From contig CALODL010000002.1 in the NCBI GenBank assembly GCA_942492115.1, forward strand, positions 1 to 64,000: 64,000 bases of DNA. Reading direction: 5' to 3'. The translations under genes were made by a program, and so were the position numbers. Below are positions 26,752-34,296 of this stretch, in pieces. Position 1 is the stretch's first letter. Each line of letters starts with the position of its first letter. The DNA is from CALODL01 sp942492115 (GTDB lineage: Bacteria; Planctomycetota; Phycisphaerae; UBA1845; CAIVHJ01). The notes under the pieces are model-generated. The model saw only the letters and a program-made list of their open reading frames with translations, did no database searches and was not told the DNA's origin.

Positions 26752-26841
26752 TCACAAGGGTGAACAACGACAACAACACTTACAAACGCACATCTCGGAG
26801 CAACCCGGGACGGCCACAAAGTTGTTTAAGCGCATCAGCAT
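26752..26841 (-). CDS. Cysteine-rich leader peptide of the cysH operon
   Basis: A 29-codon ORF starting ATG-CTG-ATG. It reads MLMRLNNFVAVPGCSEM followed by CVCKCCCRCSPL and TGA: seven Cys codons, six within nine positions. It sits between a strong promoter and an intrinsic terminator ahead of cysH. A second in-frame ATG is codon 3. With the predicted start site near 26846 the 5' UTR is only a few bases, so translation may be leaderless or nearly so. Its product is probably not functional; its translation is the sensor of charged tRNA-Cys. Poly-Cys leader ORFs upstream of sulfur genes are known in mycobacteria. Confidence 0.87.
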   Translation of the reverse strand: MLMRLNNFVAVPGCSEMCVCKCCCRCSPL

Positions 26842-26852
26842 AAAGTCCCTCG

Positions 26853-26882
26853 ATTCTACGTAGGTCTGCGCAGGCGTGTCAA
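26853..26882 (-). promoter_or_regulatory. Sigma70-type promoter of the cysH operon leader
   Basis: On the minus strand a perfect -35 TTGACA (26882-26877), 18-bp spacer and -10 TAGAAT (26858-26853). Transcription should begin near 26846, just before the leader peptide ATG at 26841. Confidence 0.85.
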
Positions 26883-27072
26883 TAGATTCGGTCCCTCTAA
26901 TAATTCAGCCAAATCACGCTAATTCATGGAAACTGCAGGGGTTGCGTCCTGTTTGTACGGTCGGTGAAACATAGCAGTCGTCTTTGATGAGCGTTTGAAT
27001 TCCGTTACTATGGGTCTAAGCACCTATCTCGCTTGGGCTTAATTTCTTCTGAGACAACAAAAGAGGGTCGCA

Positions 27073-30054
27073 ATGAAGTACTCGATGACACGAACCATGT
27101 TGATTGTTGCGTTGACCGCTCCGGGAGCGCTGGGACAGGCCAGAAGTTTCATGGCTCTCGACGGCGAACAGGAGGCCGCCCCGACGACCGGAAACACCTC
27201 GATCGTGATGGAGGCCGGCTCCACGGCGCGCGTCATGGTGTGGATGCAGGACAGTGGCGGTCCGACCCAGCAACTCAACGCCTACCAGATCATCATGCCA
27301 TTTTCTGCGGAACCGCAGGGGGGCGCAAGCGGTGCGATCACCTACGTTGACAACAATCCCGGAATGGGCGGTGGCGACTCGATCGTCATCGACACCCTGC
27401 GGGACGACTGGGTATTCGACGACCAGCCGGTCGTGCTCACAATCACCTACAACGAGACACCGCCAACCATCTTTGGTCTGTTCTATGCGACCATTCAGGG
27501 ATTCTTCACCACGCCGGGAGCCGGCGGCGGCATCCTGTACGTGTGTGAGTTCGACGTGGAAGCCTCCGCAGATGCGTCGGGGGAATTCGAATTGCGATTC
27601 AATCTACCGCCGAAATCACCACCGTTGTCGGCTTATTTCAATCCGGCGGGCGGTGAGTACGTCATCGATGAATACCAGGCGTTGACGATTACCGTGGCGG
27701 GTGGTTGCAAGGATCCGTGTAGTGACGGTGATGCCTGCACCGTTGATGACGCGTGTGACGGTGACACCTGCGTTGGCGATCCAGTTGACTGCAGTGATGC
27801 CGGTGGTGAGTGTGCCATTGCCACCTGTGATGCGGCAGGAGCGGACGGGAATTGTGACTTGCTCAAGCCGCTCAAGGATGGCACACCGTGTGACGGCGGC
27901 GCGGGCGCGTGCAAGAGCGGTGCTTGTGTTGCCCTGTGCATCGACCCCTGCGATGACGGCGATGTCTGCACCATCGAGGATGCGTGCGATGGCGATACAT
28001 GTGTCGGAACGCCTGTGGACTGTTCACGCATGGGCGGCGAGTGCGTTGAGGCGACGTGCAGCCCTGATGGCCAGGAGGGCAACTGTGATATTACGAAGCC
28101 GTTGCGTAATGGGACGGAGTGTGATGGCGGTGCCGGGGTGTGTCGGCGCGGCGTCTGCGTAACACCCGAATGCGTCGATCCCTGCGATGATGGTGATGCC
28201 TGCACGGTTGATGATGCGTGCGAAGGTGATACGTGCGTCGGTGTGCTGGTGGATTGCACTGCGGCCGGCGACGATTGCAACGTGGCCAGCTGTTCCGCAA
28301 ATGGTGACGAAGGCAACTGCGACGTGCTGGATCCGATCAATGACGGTCTGGCGTGCAATGACGGTGCCGGGATCTGTGACGGCGGCGTGTGTGTCGAACC
28401 AGGCTGCGAAGATCCCTGCGATGATGGTGATGCCTGTACGGTTGATGACGCGTGCGAGGGTGATACGTGCATCGGTGTGCTGGTGGATTGCACCGCGGCC
28501 GGCGACGATTGCAACGTGGCCAGCTGTTCCGCAAATGGTGACGAAGGCAACTGCGACGTCCTGGATCCGATCAATGACGGCTTGGCGTGCAATGACGGTG
28601 CCGGGATCTGTGACGGCGGCGTGTGTGTCGAGCCAGGTTGCGAAGATCCCTGCGATGATGGTGATGCCTGTACGGTTGATGACGCGTGCGAGGGTGATAC
28701 GTGCGTCGGTTTACCGGTGGATTGCAGTGGGGCCGGTGATGACTGCAACGCGGCCAGCTGCATTCTAAAGGGCGAAGAGGGCAATTGTGATCTCCTCGAA
28801 CCGATCAATGACGGCATGACTTGCAATGACGGCGCCGGCATTTGTGATGGCGGCGTCTGTGTCGAGCCAGGCTGCGAAGATCCATGTGACGATGGCAATG
28901 CATGTACGATCGATGACGCCTGTGATGGCGACCTCTGCCAGGGGCAGGAGGTTGACTGTAGTGACGCGGGCGACGACTGCACCGCTGCCAGTTGCTCATT
29001 CAAGGGCGAGGAGGGTAACTGCGACAATCTCGATCCGATAAATGATGGTTTGCCATGCAATGATGGTGCCGGTGTGTGCGAAAACGGCGCGTGTGTCGAG
29101 CCGGCGTGTGAAGATCCGTGCGATGATGGCCAGGCCTGCACGATCGATGATGCTTGTGACGGCGATCTGTGCGTCGGCCAGGAGGTCGATTGCAGTGGTG
29201 AGAGTGATGACTGTAACGCCGCAAGTTGTTCGAGTGATGGCGAAGAAGGCAACTGTGACAATCGCGAGCCGATCAACGAGGGAATGCCGTGCGATGATGG
29301 CGCGGGTGTGTGCAACAACGGCGAGTGTGTAGAACCCGGTTGTATTGATCCGTGCGATGATGGTGACGTGTGCACGATCGAGGATCGATGCATCGACGAC
29401 ATCTGCATTGGAGACCCGGTCGACTGTTCCGCCGAAGGTGGCGAATGTACCCAGGCCAGTTGCGACGCCGATGGTGATGGTCCCAACTGTGCCAATATGA
29501 TTCCGATCAACGAGGGTGAACCCTGTGCTGATGGTGACGGCGTTTGTGTTGGCGGTAGTTGTGAACCGCTTCCCGACGATGCCTGCTCGCGTACGATGAT
29601 CATCAAGCAGGGGGCCTGCCCCGCCCCGCTCAATGCGGGTTCGAACGGGGTTCTACCGCTCGCTCTGACTGGCGAGGATGACTTCGACGTGTATGAAATC
29701 GATATCGCCAGCCTGCGCCTGAGCCGGTGTGGCTACGAGGACGGCGTTGCGCCGCTCGACGGGCCACCGGGACCAGGCGTCAAGTTCAAAGACCTCAACC
29801 ATCCCCATGAAGGGCCAGTGGGCTGCTCGGCGGACAACGGGTGTGCCTGCAACGACGACCAGTCGTCGGACGGCATAACCGATCTGTCGCTGAAGTTCAG
29901 CGTTGCGGATCTGGCCGACGTGCTGGGTCTGGACGAGGCGGCCCAGGATGACATCATTGTGCTCGAACTCCGCGGGCACCTTCTTGATGGGACCCCATTC
30001 TGTGCCCGGGATTGCGTACGAATCGTCGGTGCCCGGCGCGGCCGCGGCCGCTAG
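27073..30054 (+). CDS. Secreted protein with eight 78-residue Cys/Asp-rich repeats
   Basis: The 993-residue protein has a signal peptide (MTRTMLIVALTAPGALGQA). An N-terminal beta-rich domain (about 25-210, with QQLNAYQIIMPF) resembles cohesin-like domains of extracellular proteins. Eight Cys-rich repeats follow (about 212-834), each beginning C-x-DPCDDGDACTVDDAC and containing about 11-12 cysteines and many acidic residues. A C-terminal domain (about 835-993) ends in a basic RRGRGR tail. The repeats should be disulfide-bonded and may bind Ca2+. An AGAGGG site precedes the ATG. A candidate promoter is TTGATG (26984-26989) and TACTAT (27006-27011). A strong terminator follows. Probably surface or extracellular; function unknown. 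Confidence 0.87.
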   Translation: MKYSMTRTMLIVALTAPGALGQARSFMALDGEQEAAPTTGNTSIVMEAGSTARVMVWMQDSGGPTQQLNAYQIIMPFSAEPQGGASGAITYVDNNPGMGGGDSIVIDTLRDDWVFDDQPVVLTITYNETPPTIFGLFYATIQGFFTTPGAGGGILYVCEFDVEASADASGEFELRFNLPPKSPPLSAYFNPAGGEYVIDEYQALTITVAGGCKDPCSDGDACTVDDACDGDTCVGDPVDCSDAGGECAIATCDAAGADGNCDLLKPLKDGTPCDGGAGACKSGACVALCIDPCDDGDVCTIEDACDGDTCVGTPVDCSRMGGECVEATCSPDGQEGNCDITKPLRNGTECDGGAGVCRRGVCVTPECVDPCDDGDACTVDDACEGDTCVGVLVDCTAAGDDCNVASCSANGDEGNCDVLDPINDGLACNDGAGICDGGVCVEPGCEDPCDDGDACTVDDACEGDTCIGVLVDCTAAGDDCNVASCSANGDEGNCDVLDPINDGLACNDGAGICDGGVCVEPGCEDPCDDGDACTVDDACEGDTCVGLPVDCSGAGDDCNAASCILKGEEGNCDLLEPINDGMTCNDGAGICDGGVCVEPGCEDPCDDGNACTIDDACDGDLCQGQEVDCSDAGDDCTAASCSFKGEEGNCDNLDPINDGLPCNDGAGVCENGACVEPACEDPCDDGQACTIDDACDGDLCVGQEVDCSGESDDCNAASCSSDGEEGNCDNREPINEGMPCDDGAGVCNNGECVEPGCIDPCDDGDVCTIEDRCIDDICIGDPVDCSAEGGECTQASCDADGDGPNCANMIPINEGEPCADGDGVCVGGSCEPLPDDACSRTMIIKQGACPAPLNAGSNGVLPLALTGEDDFDVYEIDIASLRLSRCGYEDGVAPLDGPPGPGVKFKDLNHPHEGPVGCSADNGCACNDDQSSDGITDLSLKFSVADLADVLGLDEAAQDDIIVLELRGHLLDGTPFCARDCVRIVGARRGRGR
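27706..29574 (+). repeat. Eight tandem Cys-rich repeat units (234 nt period)
   Basis: Units start at 27706, 27937, 28171, 28405, 28639, 28873, 29107 and 29341. All spacings are 234 nt except the first (231). Units 3 and 4 differ at only a few positions, mostly synonymous, so they reflect recent duplication or gene conversion. Confidence 0.93.
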
Positions 30055-30075
30055 TTCCACCCGTTCTCAGGTTCC

Positions 30076-30112
30076 AGCCGTGACTGGCGTTGGCCAGTCA
30101 CGGCTTTTTTTT
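30076..30112 (+). terminator. Rho-independent terminator after the Cys-rich repeat gene
   Basis: AGCCGTGACTGGC, loop GTTG, GCCAGTCACGGCT: a perfect 13-bp stem followed by a run of eight T. Confidence 0.95.
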
Positions 30113-30142
30113 GTTGGTAGGCAAAGTGTTACGATTTCGTGC

Positions 30143-30187
30143 TTGCGGAGTTACTATGCGTCTAGTAGTATTCCGATAATCATAGTA
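30143..30187 (+). promoter_or_regulatory. Promoter and candidate BlaI operator
   Basis: TTGCGG (30143-30148), 17-bp spacer and TAGTAT (30166-30171) form a plausible promoter. TACTATG (30152-30158) and CATAGTA (30181-30187) form an inverted repeat, and an inner ACTA...TAGT lies within the spacer, like BlaI/MecI-family operators built on TACTA half-sites. This predicts autorepression by the downstream blaI. Confidence 0.55.
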
Positions 30188-30197
30188 GGAGCGCATC

Positions 30198-30602
30198 ATG
30201 GCCTCAGATCTACCCAACATAACGGGTGCCGAATTGAAGATCCTCAAGCTGATCTGGCAGCTCGGTCCCTCGACCGTGCGGGCCGTCAAGGACGCGATGG
30301 AGGCATCGCTGGGCGAGAAGGCCGCCTACACCACCGTGATGACCCTCATGAATCAGCTGGGCACCAAGGGTGCATTGGCCGTCGACCGCAGCCGGCAGCC
30401 TTTCGTATACAGCGCGGCGGTCCGGCGGGATCAAGTGCTCGGTGCCCGCTTGAAACAATTCTTGAACAGTGTTTTCGACGGCCAGGCGGGTGAACTGGTC
30501 CTGCGGCTCGTGGAGGATGCGGAATTGTCTACCGAAGATCTACAGCGCATCGAGGCGAAGATCGAACAAGCGGAGCAAGGCGAGCAGGAGGCCGAACAAT
30601 GA
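30198..30602 (+). CDS. BlaI/MecI/CopY-family transcriptional repressor
   Basis: This 134-residue winged-helix repressor has the family N-terminus (ITGAELKILKLIWQLGPSTVRAVKDAM), recognition region AAYTTVMTLMNQLGTKGAL and a C-terminal dimerisation region. Family members are inactivated by proteolysis triggered by an M56 (BlaR1/MecR1) sensor. The partner gene starts 4 bp before this stop codon (ATGA overlap). AGGAG precedes the ATG. No beta-lactamase is adjacent, so it probably controls something other than antibiotic resistance. Confidence 0.93.
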   Translation: MASDLPNITGAELKILKLIWQLGPSTVRAVKDAMEASLGEKAAYTTVMTLMNQLGTKGALAVDRSRQPFVYSAAVRRDQVLGARLKQFLNSVFDGQAGELVLRLVEDAELSTEDLQRIEAKIEQAEQGEQEAEQ

Positions 30603-32635
30603 TCATACTCCAGAGCATGCTCGATTGGTTGGGCCATGGAGTGCTGCATGGCACGGTGCTGGCTCTGTTGACGGCCATGGTCGTGTGGCTCTGTGGGCGG
30701 CGCCTCCCGCTGTGGTCGCACGGTGTGTTGTGGACCATCGTGCTGGCCAAGTTTCTCTTGCCGGCATGGCCCGATTCCCCGGTGTCGTTCGAGGGGGTTG
30801 TCGTGTCTGCATCATCTTGGATCGATGGCGTCACGATTCCCCGGGCTGAGAGCGCGGCATCGCCATCAACCCTGCGCGACGCGATCTGGTTGATGTTGGG
30901 CCGCGAGGAAGTAGTCGCCACGGCGGAGCGCGCGACCGTTACATCCTGGGTTCCGTGGTTGGCCCTGGCTTACCTCTTGGGCCTTGTGCTCGTGGCCTGT
31001 TGGAGAATGCACAGCATCATTCAGTTTCGCGCGGCTTGTCAGGATTTTCCCAAGGCAAACAAGCACACGCTTGCTTTTGTAGTCGACCTGTGTCGGCGCT
31101 GCGGTTGCAAACGCGGCATCGACGTACGGGTTGCCGACCACACGGTGTCCCCATTTATTTTCGGATTGATGCGGCCAACGTTGGTCATACCCCGAGAGCT
31201 CTTATCCCGGCCGGAGGAGCTCGAGGCAGTGGTGTTGCACGAAGTTGCCCATCTCCGGCGGGGCGACATGTGGGTGCGGCAAGTGCAGTGGTTCGCCGGA
31301 ACCGTTCTATTTTTCTGGCCGGTCGTGGCGTGGGTGAATCGTCGTCTCGATCTGGTACGTGAACATGCCTGTGATGTGTGGGCCGTGCAACGCGGACAGC
31401 TTACAGCAGGAGCATATGCTCGCTGCCTGCTGCGCGCGTCGCATGGGGTGTCCCCAGGACTGTGGGCCAGCCGTACCGCCGCCATGGCCGCCAATCCCCG
31501 AACCATCGAAAGGAGAATCGATATGATTCTTGAACCACCGCAACGCCGCTCCATCCGCCGGGTCACCTGGCCTGCTGTCGGACTGATGGGGCTGTGGTGT
31601 GTCGTGACGCTGACATCGGCGGGCGCGAAAGATCGTGAAGCGCCGGCGCAACAGCCCGTTCCTCATGGTGTCATTCTCGCTGTGGACTCTGCTGTGCCGG
31701 ATGATATCGTCGAGGTGAACACCGTCGGTCAATTCAACGTTCTGCTCGCGCCCGCGGGGGACTCGTGGCACGCCGATCCTGACGGTGAAGACGTCGAGGG
31801 CGTGCTCACCCAAGTCCATGGAATCCACATCGACCACTCTTCGCCTCATGCCGTATTCATTGCAAAGCCTGGCGGTGACATGGAAGGTACGTTGACGATG
31901 ATGGTACGTGCTCATGAAGCGAGCCTCGAGTCATTTCTCGAACACCATCCAACCGCTGATGCGGACGGCGATGGAGTCCTGTCAAGAACCGAACATGACG
32001 CTTTCCTGGTTGCCCTGGCCCAAAGCGACCCCCAAGCGGTGATCGATGCATTTCCGCACGCGGATCATGACCAGGATGGTGAACTGAGCGGGCAGGAGAC
32101 GGCTCATCTGGTTGGCGCCGGCATGTTCATTCAGCAGGTGTCCGAGGCTGACGGTCAGTGGATTACCCACGAACAAGCGAACGACGAACGAGTGCATGTG
32201 ATCTCGAAAAGCACGTCCGCGGACGACGGGTCCGTCGAGGTCATCGAATTGATTCATGAGGCCGGTGGCCCGATTGAGCCCTGGTTATTGGAAAACATCG
32301 ACTACCGTCCGGCGGCTGCTGAAGTGTTGCAGTGGCTCGAAGTCGTCGAGCAGGCACCGATGAACGCCATGCTCGAACGGCATCCGGAGGCGGACGCCAA
32401 TCAGGATGGCGCATTGAGCGAGGATGAGATCGAGGTTTTCCTGCAGGCTCACATGGGCCTGCACCTGAAGCGTCACGATGTGACGTCAGGGCAGTATCTC
32501 GATGTCGTTCGGCTGAAAGGGTCCACTGCACCCACCCAGGAGAATGTCACCATCGAATTCATCGGTGAGGATGGTGAGACCATTACTCTGGATGGCATGG
32601 GCCACAATGTTTGGGTCGACCACGACGACGAATGA
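30599..32635 (+). CDS. M56-family (BlaR1-like) metallopeptidase sensor with EF-hand C-terminal region
   Basis: A 678-residue membrane protein. N-terminal transmembrane helices flank a cytoplasmic zinc protease: HEVAHLRRGD (HExxH at about 214-218) and the downstream EHACD. A transmembrane helix near residue 325 leads to a C-terminal region with three EF-hand-like loops, DADGDGVLSRTE (about 454), DHDQDGELSGQE (about 489) and DANQDGALSEDE (about 599). The penicillin-binding sensor domain of BlaR1 is absent. By family logic it would cleave the overlapping BlaI when its extracytoplasmic region detects a signal, possibly Ca2+ related. Confidence 0.88.
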   Translation: MIILQSMLDWLGHGVLHGTVLALLTAMVVWLCGRRLPLWSHGVLWTIVLAKFLLPAWPDSPVSFEGVVVSASSWIDGVTIPRAESAASPSTLRDAIWLMLGREEVVATAERATVTSWVPWLALAYLLGLVLVACWRMHSIIQFRAACQDFPKANKHTLAFVVDLCRRCGCKRGIDVRVADHTVSPFIFGLMRPTLVIPRELLSRPEELEAVVLHEVAHLRRGDMWVRQVQWFAGTVLFFWPVVAWVNRRLDLVREHACDVWAVQRGQLTAGAYARCLLRASHGVSPGLWASRTAAMAANPRTIERRIDMILEPPQRRSIRRVTWPAVGLMGLWCVVTLTSAGAKDREAPAQQPVPHGVILAVDSAVPDDIVEVNTVGQFNVLLAPAGDSWHADPDGEDVEGVLTQVHGIHIDHSSPHAVFIAKPGGDMEGTLTMMVRAHEASLESFLEHHPTADADGDGVLSRTEHDAFLVALAQSDPQAVIDAFPHADHDQDGELSGQETAHLVGAGMFIQQVSEADGQWITHEQANDERVHVISKSTSADDGSVEVIELIHEAGGPIEPWLLENIDYRPAAAEVLQWLEVVEQAPMNAMLERHPEADANQDGALSEDEIEVFLQAHMGLHLKRHDVTSGQYLDVVRLKGSTAPTQENVTIEFIGEDGETITLDGMGHNVWVDHDDE

Positions 32636-32658
32636 GGTCGGGTTGGCGACTGAACTGA

Positions 32659-32698
32659 ACATGCCCCGCAATGACGGTCCTGTCGTTGCGGGGCATGT
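32659..32698. terminator. Strong hairpin between convergent genes
   Basis: ACATGCCCCGCAATGAC and GTCGTTGCGGGGCATGT form a 17-bp stem with one T-G pair and a GGTCCT loop. There is no T run on either side, but it lies 24 bp after the M56 gene and could stop convergent transcription. Confidence 0.6.
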
Positions 32699-32776
32699 GT
32701 TGTTGACGTGTTTTCATACTGGCGGCTATCGTGATCCCCATCAGTCTACACCGCCGGTGTCATCATGGTCGATCGG

Positions 32777-32908
32777 TCAGCACGGTGTTGGACTGCGGCC
32801 ATTGCGGTTGAGTCGTCGGCCCAGGCGGCGCCATGGGTTCACGGCCATCTCGATGATGACGGCTGTCCAGTGGGCAAGCATTCTCAGCGGGTTTCTTTCG
32901 AAGAACAT
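32777..32908 (-). CDS. Tiny cationic membrane-active-like peptide (43 aa)
   Basis: The ATG at 32908 has GGAAGG 6-10 nt upstream. The product starts MFFERNPLRM, continues with a short hydrophobic segment (LAHWTAVIIEMAV) and ends in a strongly basic tail (NPWRRLGRRLNRN). No family is recognised. It is the third of three small same-strand ORFs (with 32982-33122 and 33865-34035), separated from the second by a hairpin. It may be a small membrane protein, toxin or leader-like peptide; function unknown. Confidence 0.5.
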   Translation of the reverse strand: MFFERNPLRMLAHWTAVIIEMAVNPWRRLGRRLNRNGRSPTPC

Positions 32909-32930
32909 CGTCCTTCCCTTCCTGTCCAGA

Positions 32931-32964
32931 GCGGAATCGCAGAACGTGGTGTTCTGCGATCCGC
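32931..32964 (-). other. Hairpin between two small ORFs
   Basis: ATCGCAGAAC and GTTCTGCGAT around GTGGT form a perfect 10-bp stem, extended by GCGG/CCGC after a one-base bulge. It lies 17 bp after the stop of the 46-residue ORF and before the ribosome site of the 43-residue ORF. No T run follows. Confidence 0.6.
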
Positions 32965-32981
32965 CCGGTGGTTTTGTGTGC

Positions 32982-33122
32982 CTACATCCCCAACCCTGCC
33001 AGCAGGGCGGGGTCCACACCTCCGCCTGATAGTCCGACGGTCGTCAGTAGCTCGGCATACAGGCTGTCGAGAAACGCGACCATGAATTGGGCGAAGAACT
33101 GGCTGAACAATGTCTCAATCAT
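32982..33122 (-). CDS. Tiny hydrophobic peptide (46 aa)
   Basis: A consensus AGGAGG lies 6 nt before the ATG at 33122, a much stronger signal than chance ORFs here show. The product begins MIETLFSQFFAQFMVAFLDS and continues with LYAELLTTVGLSGGG and an Ala/Leu/Gly end. It is amphipathic to hydrophobic with no charges beyond a few Glu/Asp. Like the 56-residue ORF upstream it starts MIE. Similar size and character occur in bacteriocin-like, holin-like or small membrane proteins, but no homology is claimed. Confidence 0.6.
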   Translation of the reverse strand: MIETLFSQFFAQFMVAFLDSLYAELLTTVGLSGGGVDPALLAGLGM

Positions 33123-33468
33123 CGCTGGCCTCCTGACACGTTGTGCAAGTCCCCCAAGGACCGACATCTCGATGATGGTGTCGGGTAATCGTCGGGATCG
33201 GATTGACCCCACATGCCATCATCACAATTACAAATTGACCGCCATGGAGGCTGCTACGGAGGACTTCACGAGCAGCCCCCACGGCGATCGAGATACCTGG
33301 TGGTCGGAGAACCCCTGGTCTCCTACCGGCCTGCCATCGGCGGGCCACTTCACTATCCCCCAAGGCACCCATAACCGGTGATCATCGTTCGTTGCCGAGC
33401 ACATCATGCCGCGTACGACGCAGGCGTGCCCAACGTTCCCCCGGACGATGATCAACCGGAATGCTCCG

Positions 33469-33540
33469 AGAGCATCTAACAAAACCGCTTGCTGTGGGGT
33501 CTGCTGCGGAGCTCACGGCACGCGGTATTGTTAGAAGCTC
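33469..33540. repeat. Long imperfect inverted repeat 1
   Basis: CTAACAAAACCGC (33476-33488) and GCGGTATTGTTAG (33522-33534) pair with one mismatch, extended outward by GAGC/GCTC across a small internal loop. It could be an RNA hairpin or a mobile-element remnant. Confidence 0.6.
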
Positions 33541-33544
33541 TGAG

Positions 33545-33601
33545 AAAAAAGCGCCATTGAGGGCTGCAGGGGGGGCTTACCATAGCTAGCCCCCAATGGC
33601 G
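33545..33601 (-). terminator. Rho-independent terminator of the 56-residue ORF transcript
   Basis: On the minus strand CGCCATTGGGGGCT and AGCCCTCAATGGCG (one mismatch) form a stem followed directly by TTTTTT (33550-33545). The loop contains a second G-run/C-run pair. It lies about 265 bp after the stop codon of the 33865-34035 gene. Confidence 0.75.
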
Positions 33602-33609
33602 TCCATAGC

Positions 33610-33665
33610 CTTGAACATCCAGCACAACCGCCGCCGCACGGCAGCGACCGTGCTGGATGTTCGAG
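33610..33665. repeat. Long inverted repeat 2
   Basis: CTTGAACATCCAGCAC and GTGCTGGATGTTCGAG pair over 16 bp with one G-T pair, around a GC-rich 24-nt loop (CCGCCGCCGCACGGCAGCG). Together with the adjacent terminator it makes a highly structured 3' UTR or an independent RNA. Confidence 0.65.
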
Positions 33666-33864
33666 GTATGCTTGGCGGGGCAGGGACACCCATCGGGGCA
33701 TCCGCTAACCCCACCAAGACCCACCTACCGGTTCGTTAAAGACACGCGACGGTCAATAGAAGGCCGCATGTGCAACAGGCCATTACGGCCCTTATCCAGG
33801 TTGTTGTTTTCATCTCGTCTCCCCGAGGAGGCGTTGAAAGATCGAACCGTTCCCGGGTCCCGAT

Positions 33865-34035
33865 CTAGCCAAGTCCGAAACCGCTGAGCAAGCCGGTCAG
33901 CCCGCCCGTGATTCCATCGAGTCCGCCGGTGACGCCGCCAAGGCCACCGGTAAAGGCGCCGATTATGCTTTCGAAAATACCGGCGAAGCCACCAAACAAA
34001 CCGCTGAAAACGCTGCCAATGGTTCCTTCAATCAT
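33865..34035 (-). CDS. Small Gly-rich hydrophobic protein (56 aa)
   Basis: The ATG at 34035 is preceded by AAGGAG with 8-nt spacing. The product starts MIEGTIGSVFSGLFGGFAG and then repeats GG-hydrophobic units (GGLGGVTGGLDGITGGLTG). It is nearly uncharged, with a period of about 4-7 residues, suggesting a membrane-inserting or self-assembling peptide. Its transcript ends at the terminator near 33545. Upstream are two 10-nt homopolymer tracts that could give phase-variable expression. No known family recognised. Confidence 0.62.
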   Translation of the reverse strand: MIEGTIGSVFSGLFGGFAGIFESIIGAFTGGLGGVTGGLDGITGGLTGLLSGFGLG

Positions 34036-34141
34036 CTGACTCACTCCTTGGTTCAAAACCGGGTTGCAATTCGACACGCCACTCGGCGTCGTCTCGCAAG
34101 TACACGCGTTTTGTGTCCGTGTGCTCCGCAGCCCATGTGGC

Positions 34142-34204
34142 TTTTTTTTTTGCCCGCACTGTCTGGTCAACACAATCATTGGAATGGCCCCGGCGGGGGG
34201 GGGG
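34142..34204. repeat. Two 10-nt homopolymer tracts (poly-T, poly-G)
   Basis: T10 at 34142-34151 and G10 at 34195-34204, about 107-170 bp upstream of the 56-residue ORF (as A10 and C10 on its strand). Such tracts are slippage-prone. They could also be assembly-sensitive. Confidence 0.8.
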
Positions 34205-34296
34205 CACACGTTCGGCCCAACTCAATCAGCCTGGTCGGGCAAAACGAATCACAAGACCTGAATCTGACGATTCGTCAGAAAAACAGCACAGGACAA

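Larger units (their letters stand above)
26681..26846 (-). promoter_or_regulatory. Candidate cysteine-responsive transcription attenuator of the cysH operon
   Basis: Four segments in RNA order. Segment 1 is GGTTGCTC (26805-26798), inside the leader ORF. Segment 2 is GAGCAACCTGCAGGT (26754-26740), spanning its stop codon. Segment 3 is the terminator 5' arm and segment 4 its 3' arm. 1:2 pair over 8 bp. 2:3 can pair over 11 positions (AACCTGCAGGT with ACCCGCAGGTT) with one A-C mismatch. 3:4 is the perfect terminator. Stalling at the Cys codons (26790-26764) would leave segment 2 free to form 2:3 and allow read-through; reaching the stop codon would cover segment 2 and permit 3:4. This matches the trp-type logic. 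Seen in sequence; function inferred. Confidence 0.85.
33123..33864. other. Intergenic region with large hairpins, no confident protein gene
   Basis: No ORF with a ribosome site was found. The region is dominated by three successive inverted repeats between 33469 and 33665 (listed separately). An in-frame stretch at 33228-33482 on the minus strand lacks start signals. Confidence 0.5.

Noticed and set aside
26594..26850. SAM, SAH or cobalamin riboswitch in the cysH leader
   Set aside because: None of the conserved core motifs of these riboswitches were found. The leader is better explained by a translated poly-Cys ORF and alternative hairpins.
27706..29574. CRISPR-like direct repeats
   Set aside because: Units are 234 nt, in frame and coding, without short repeats and unique spacers; no cas genes.
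27633..29633. Long antisense ORF (about 666 codons) opposite the Cys-rich repeat gene
   Set aside because: It is an artefact of repeat-driven codon bias: the product is Ser/Pro/His-rich low complexity, without start signals, opposite a gene with signal peptide and terminator.
33228..33482. 85-codon minus-strand ORF in the small-peptide region
   Set aside because: No ribosome site and no hydrophobic or domain features; the start lies within an inverted repeat.
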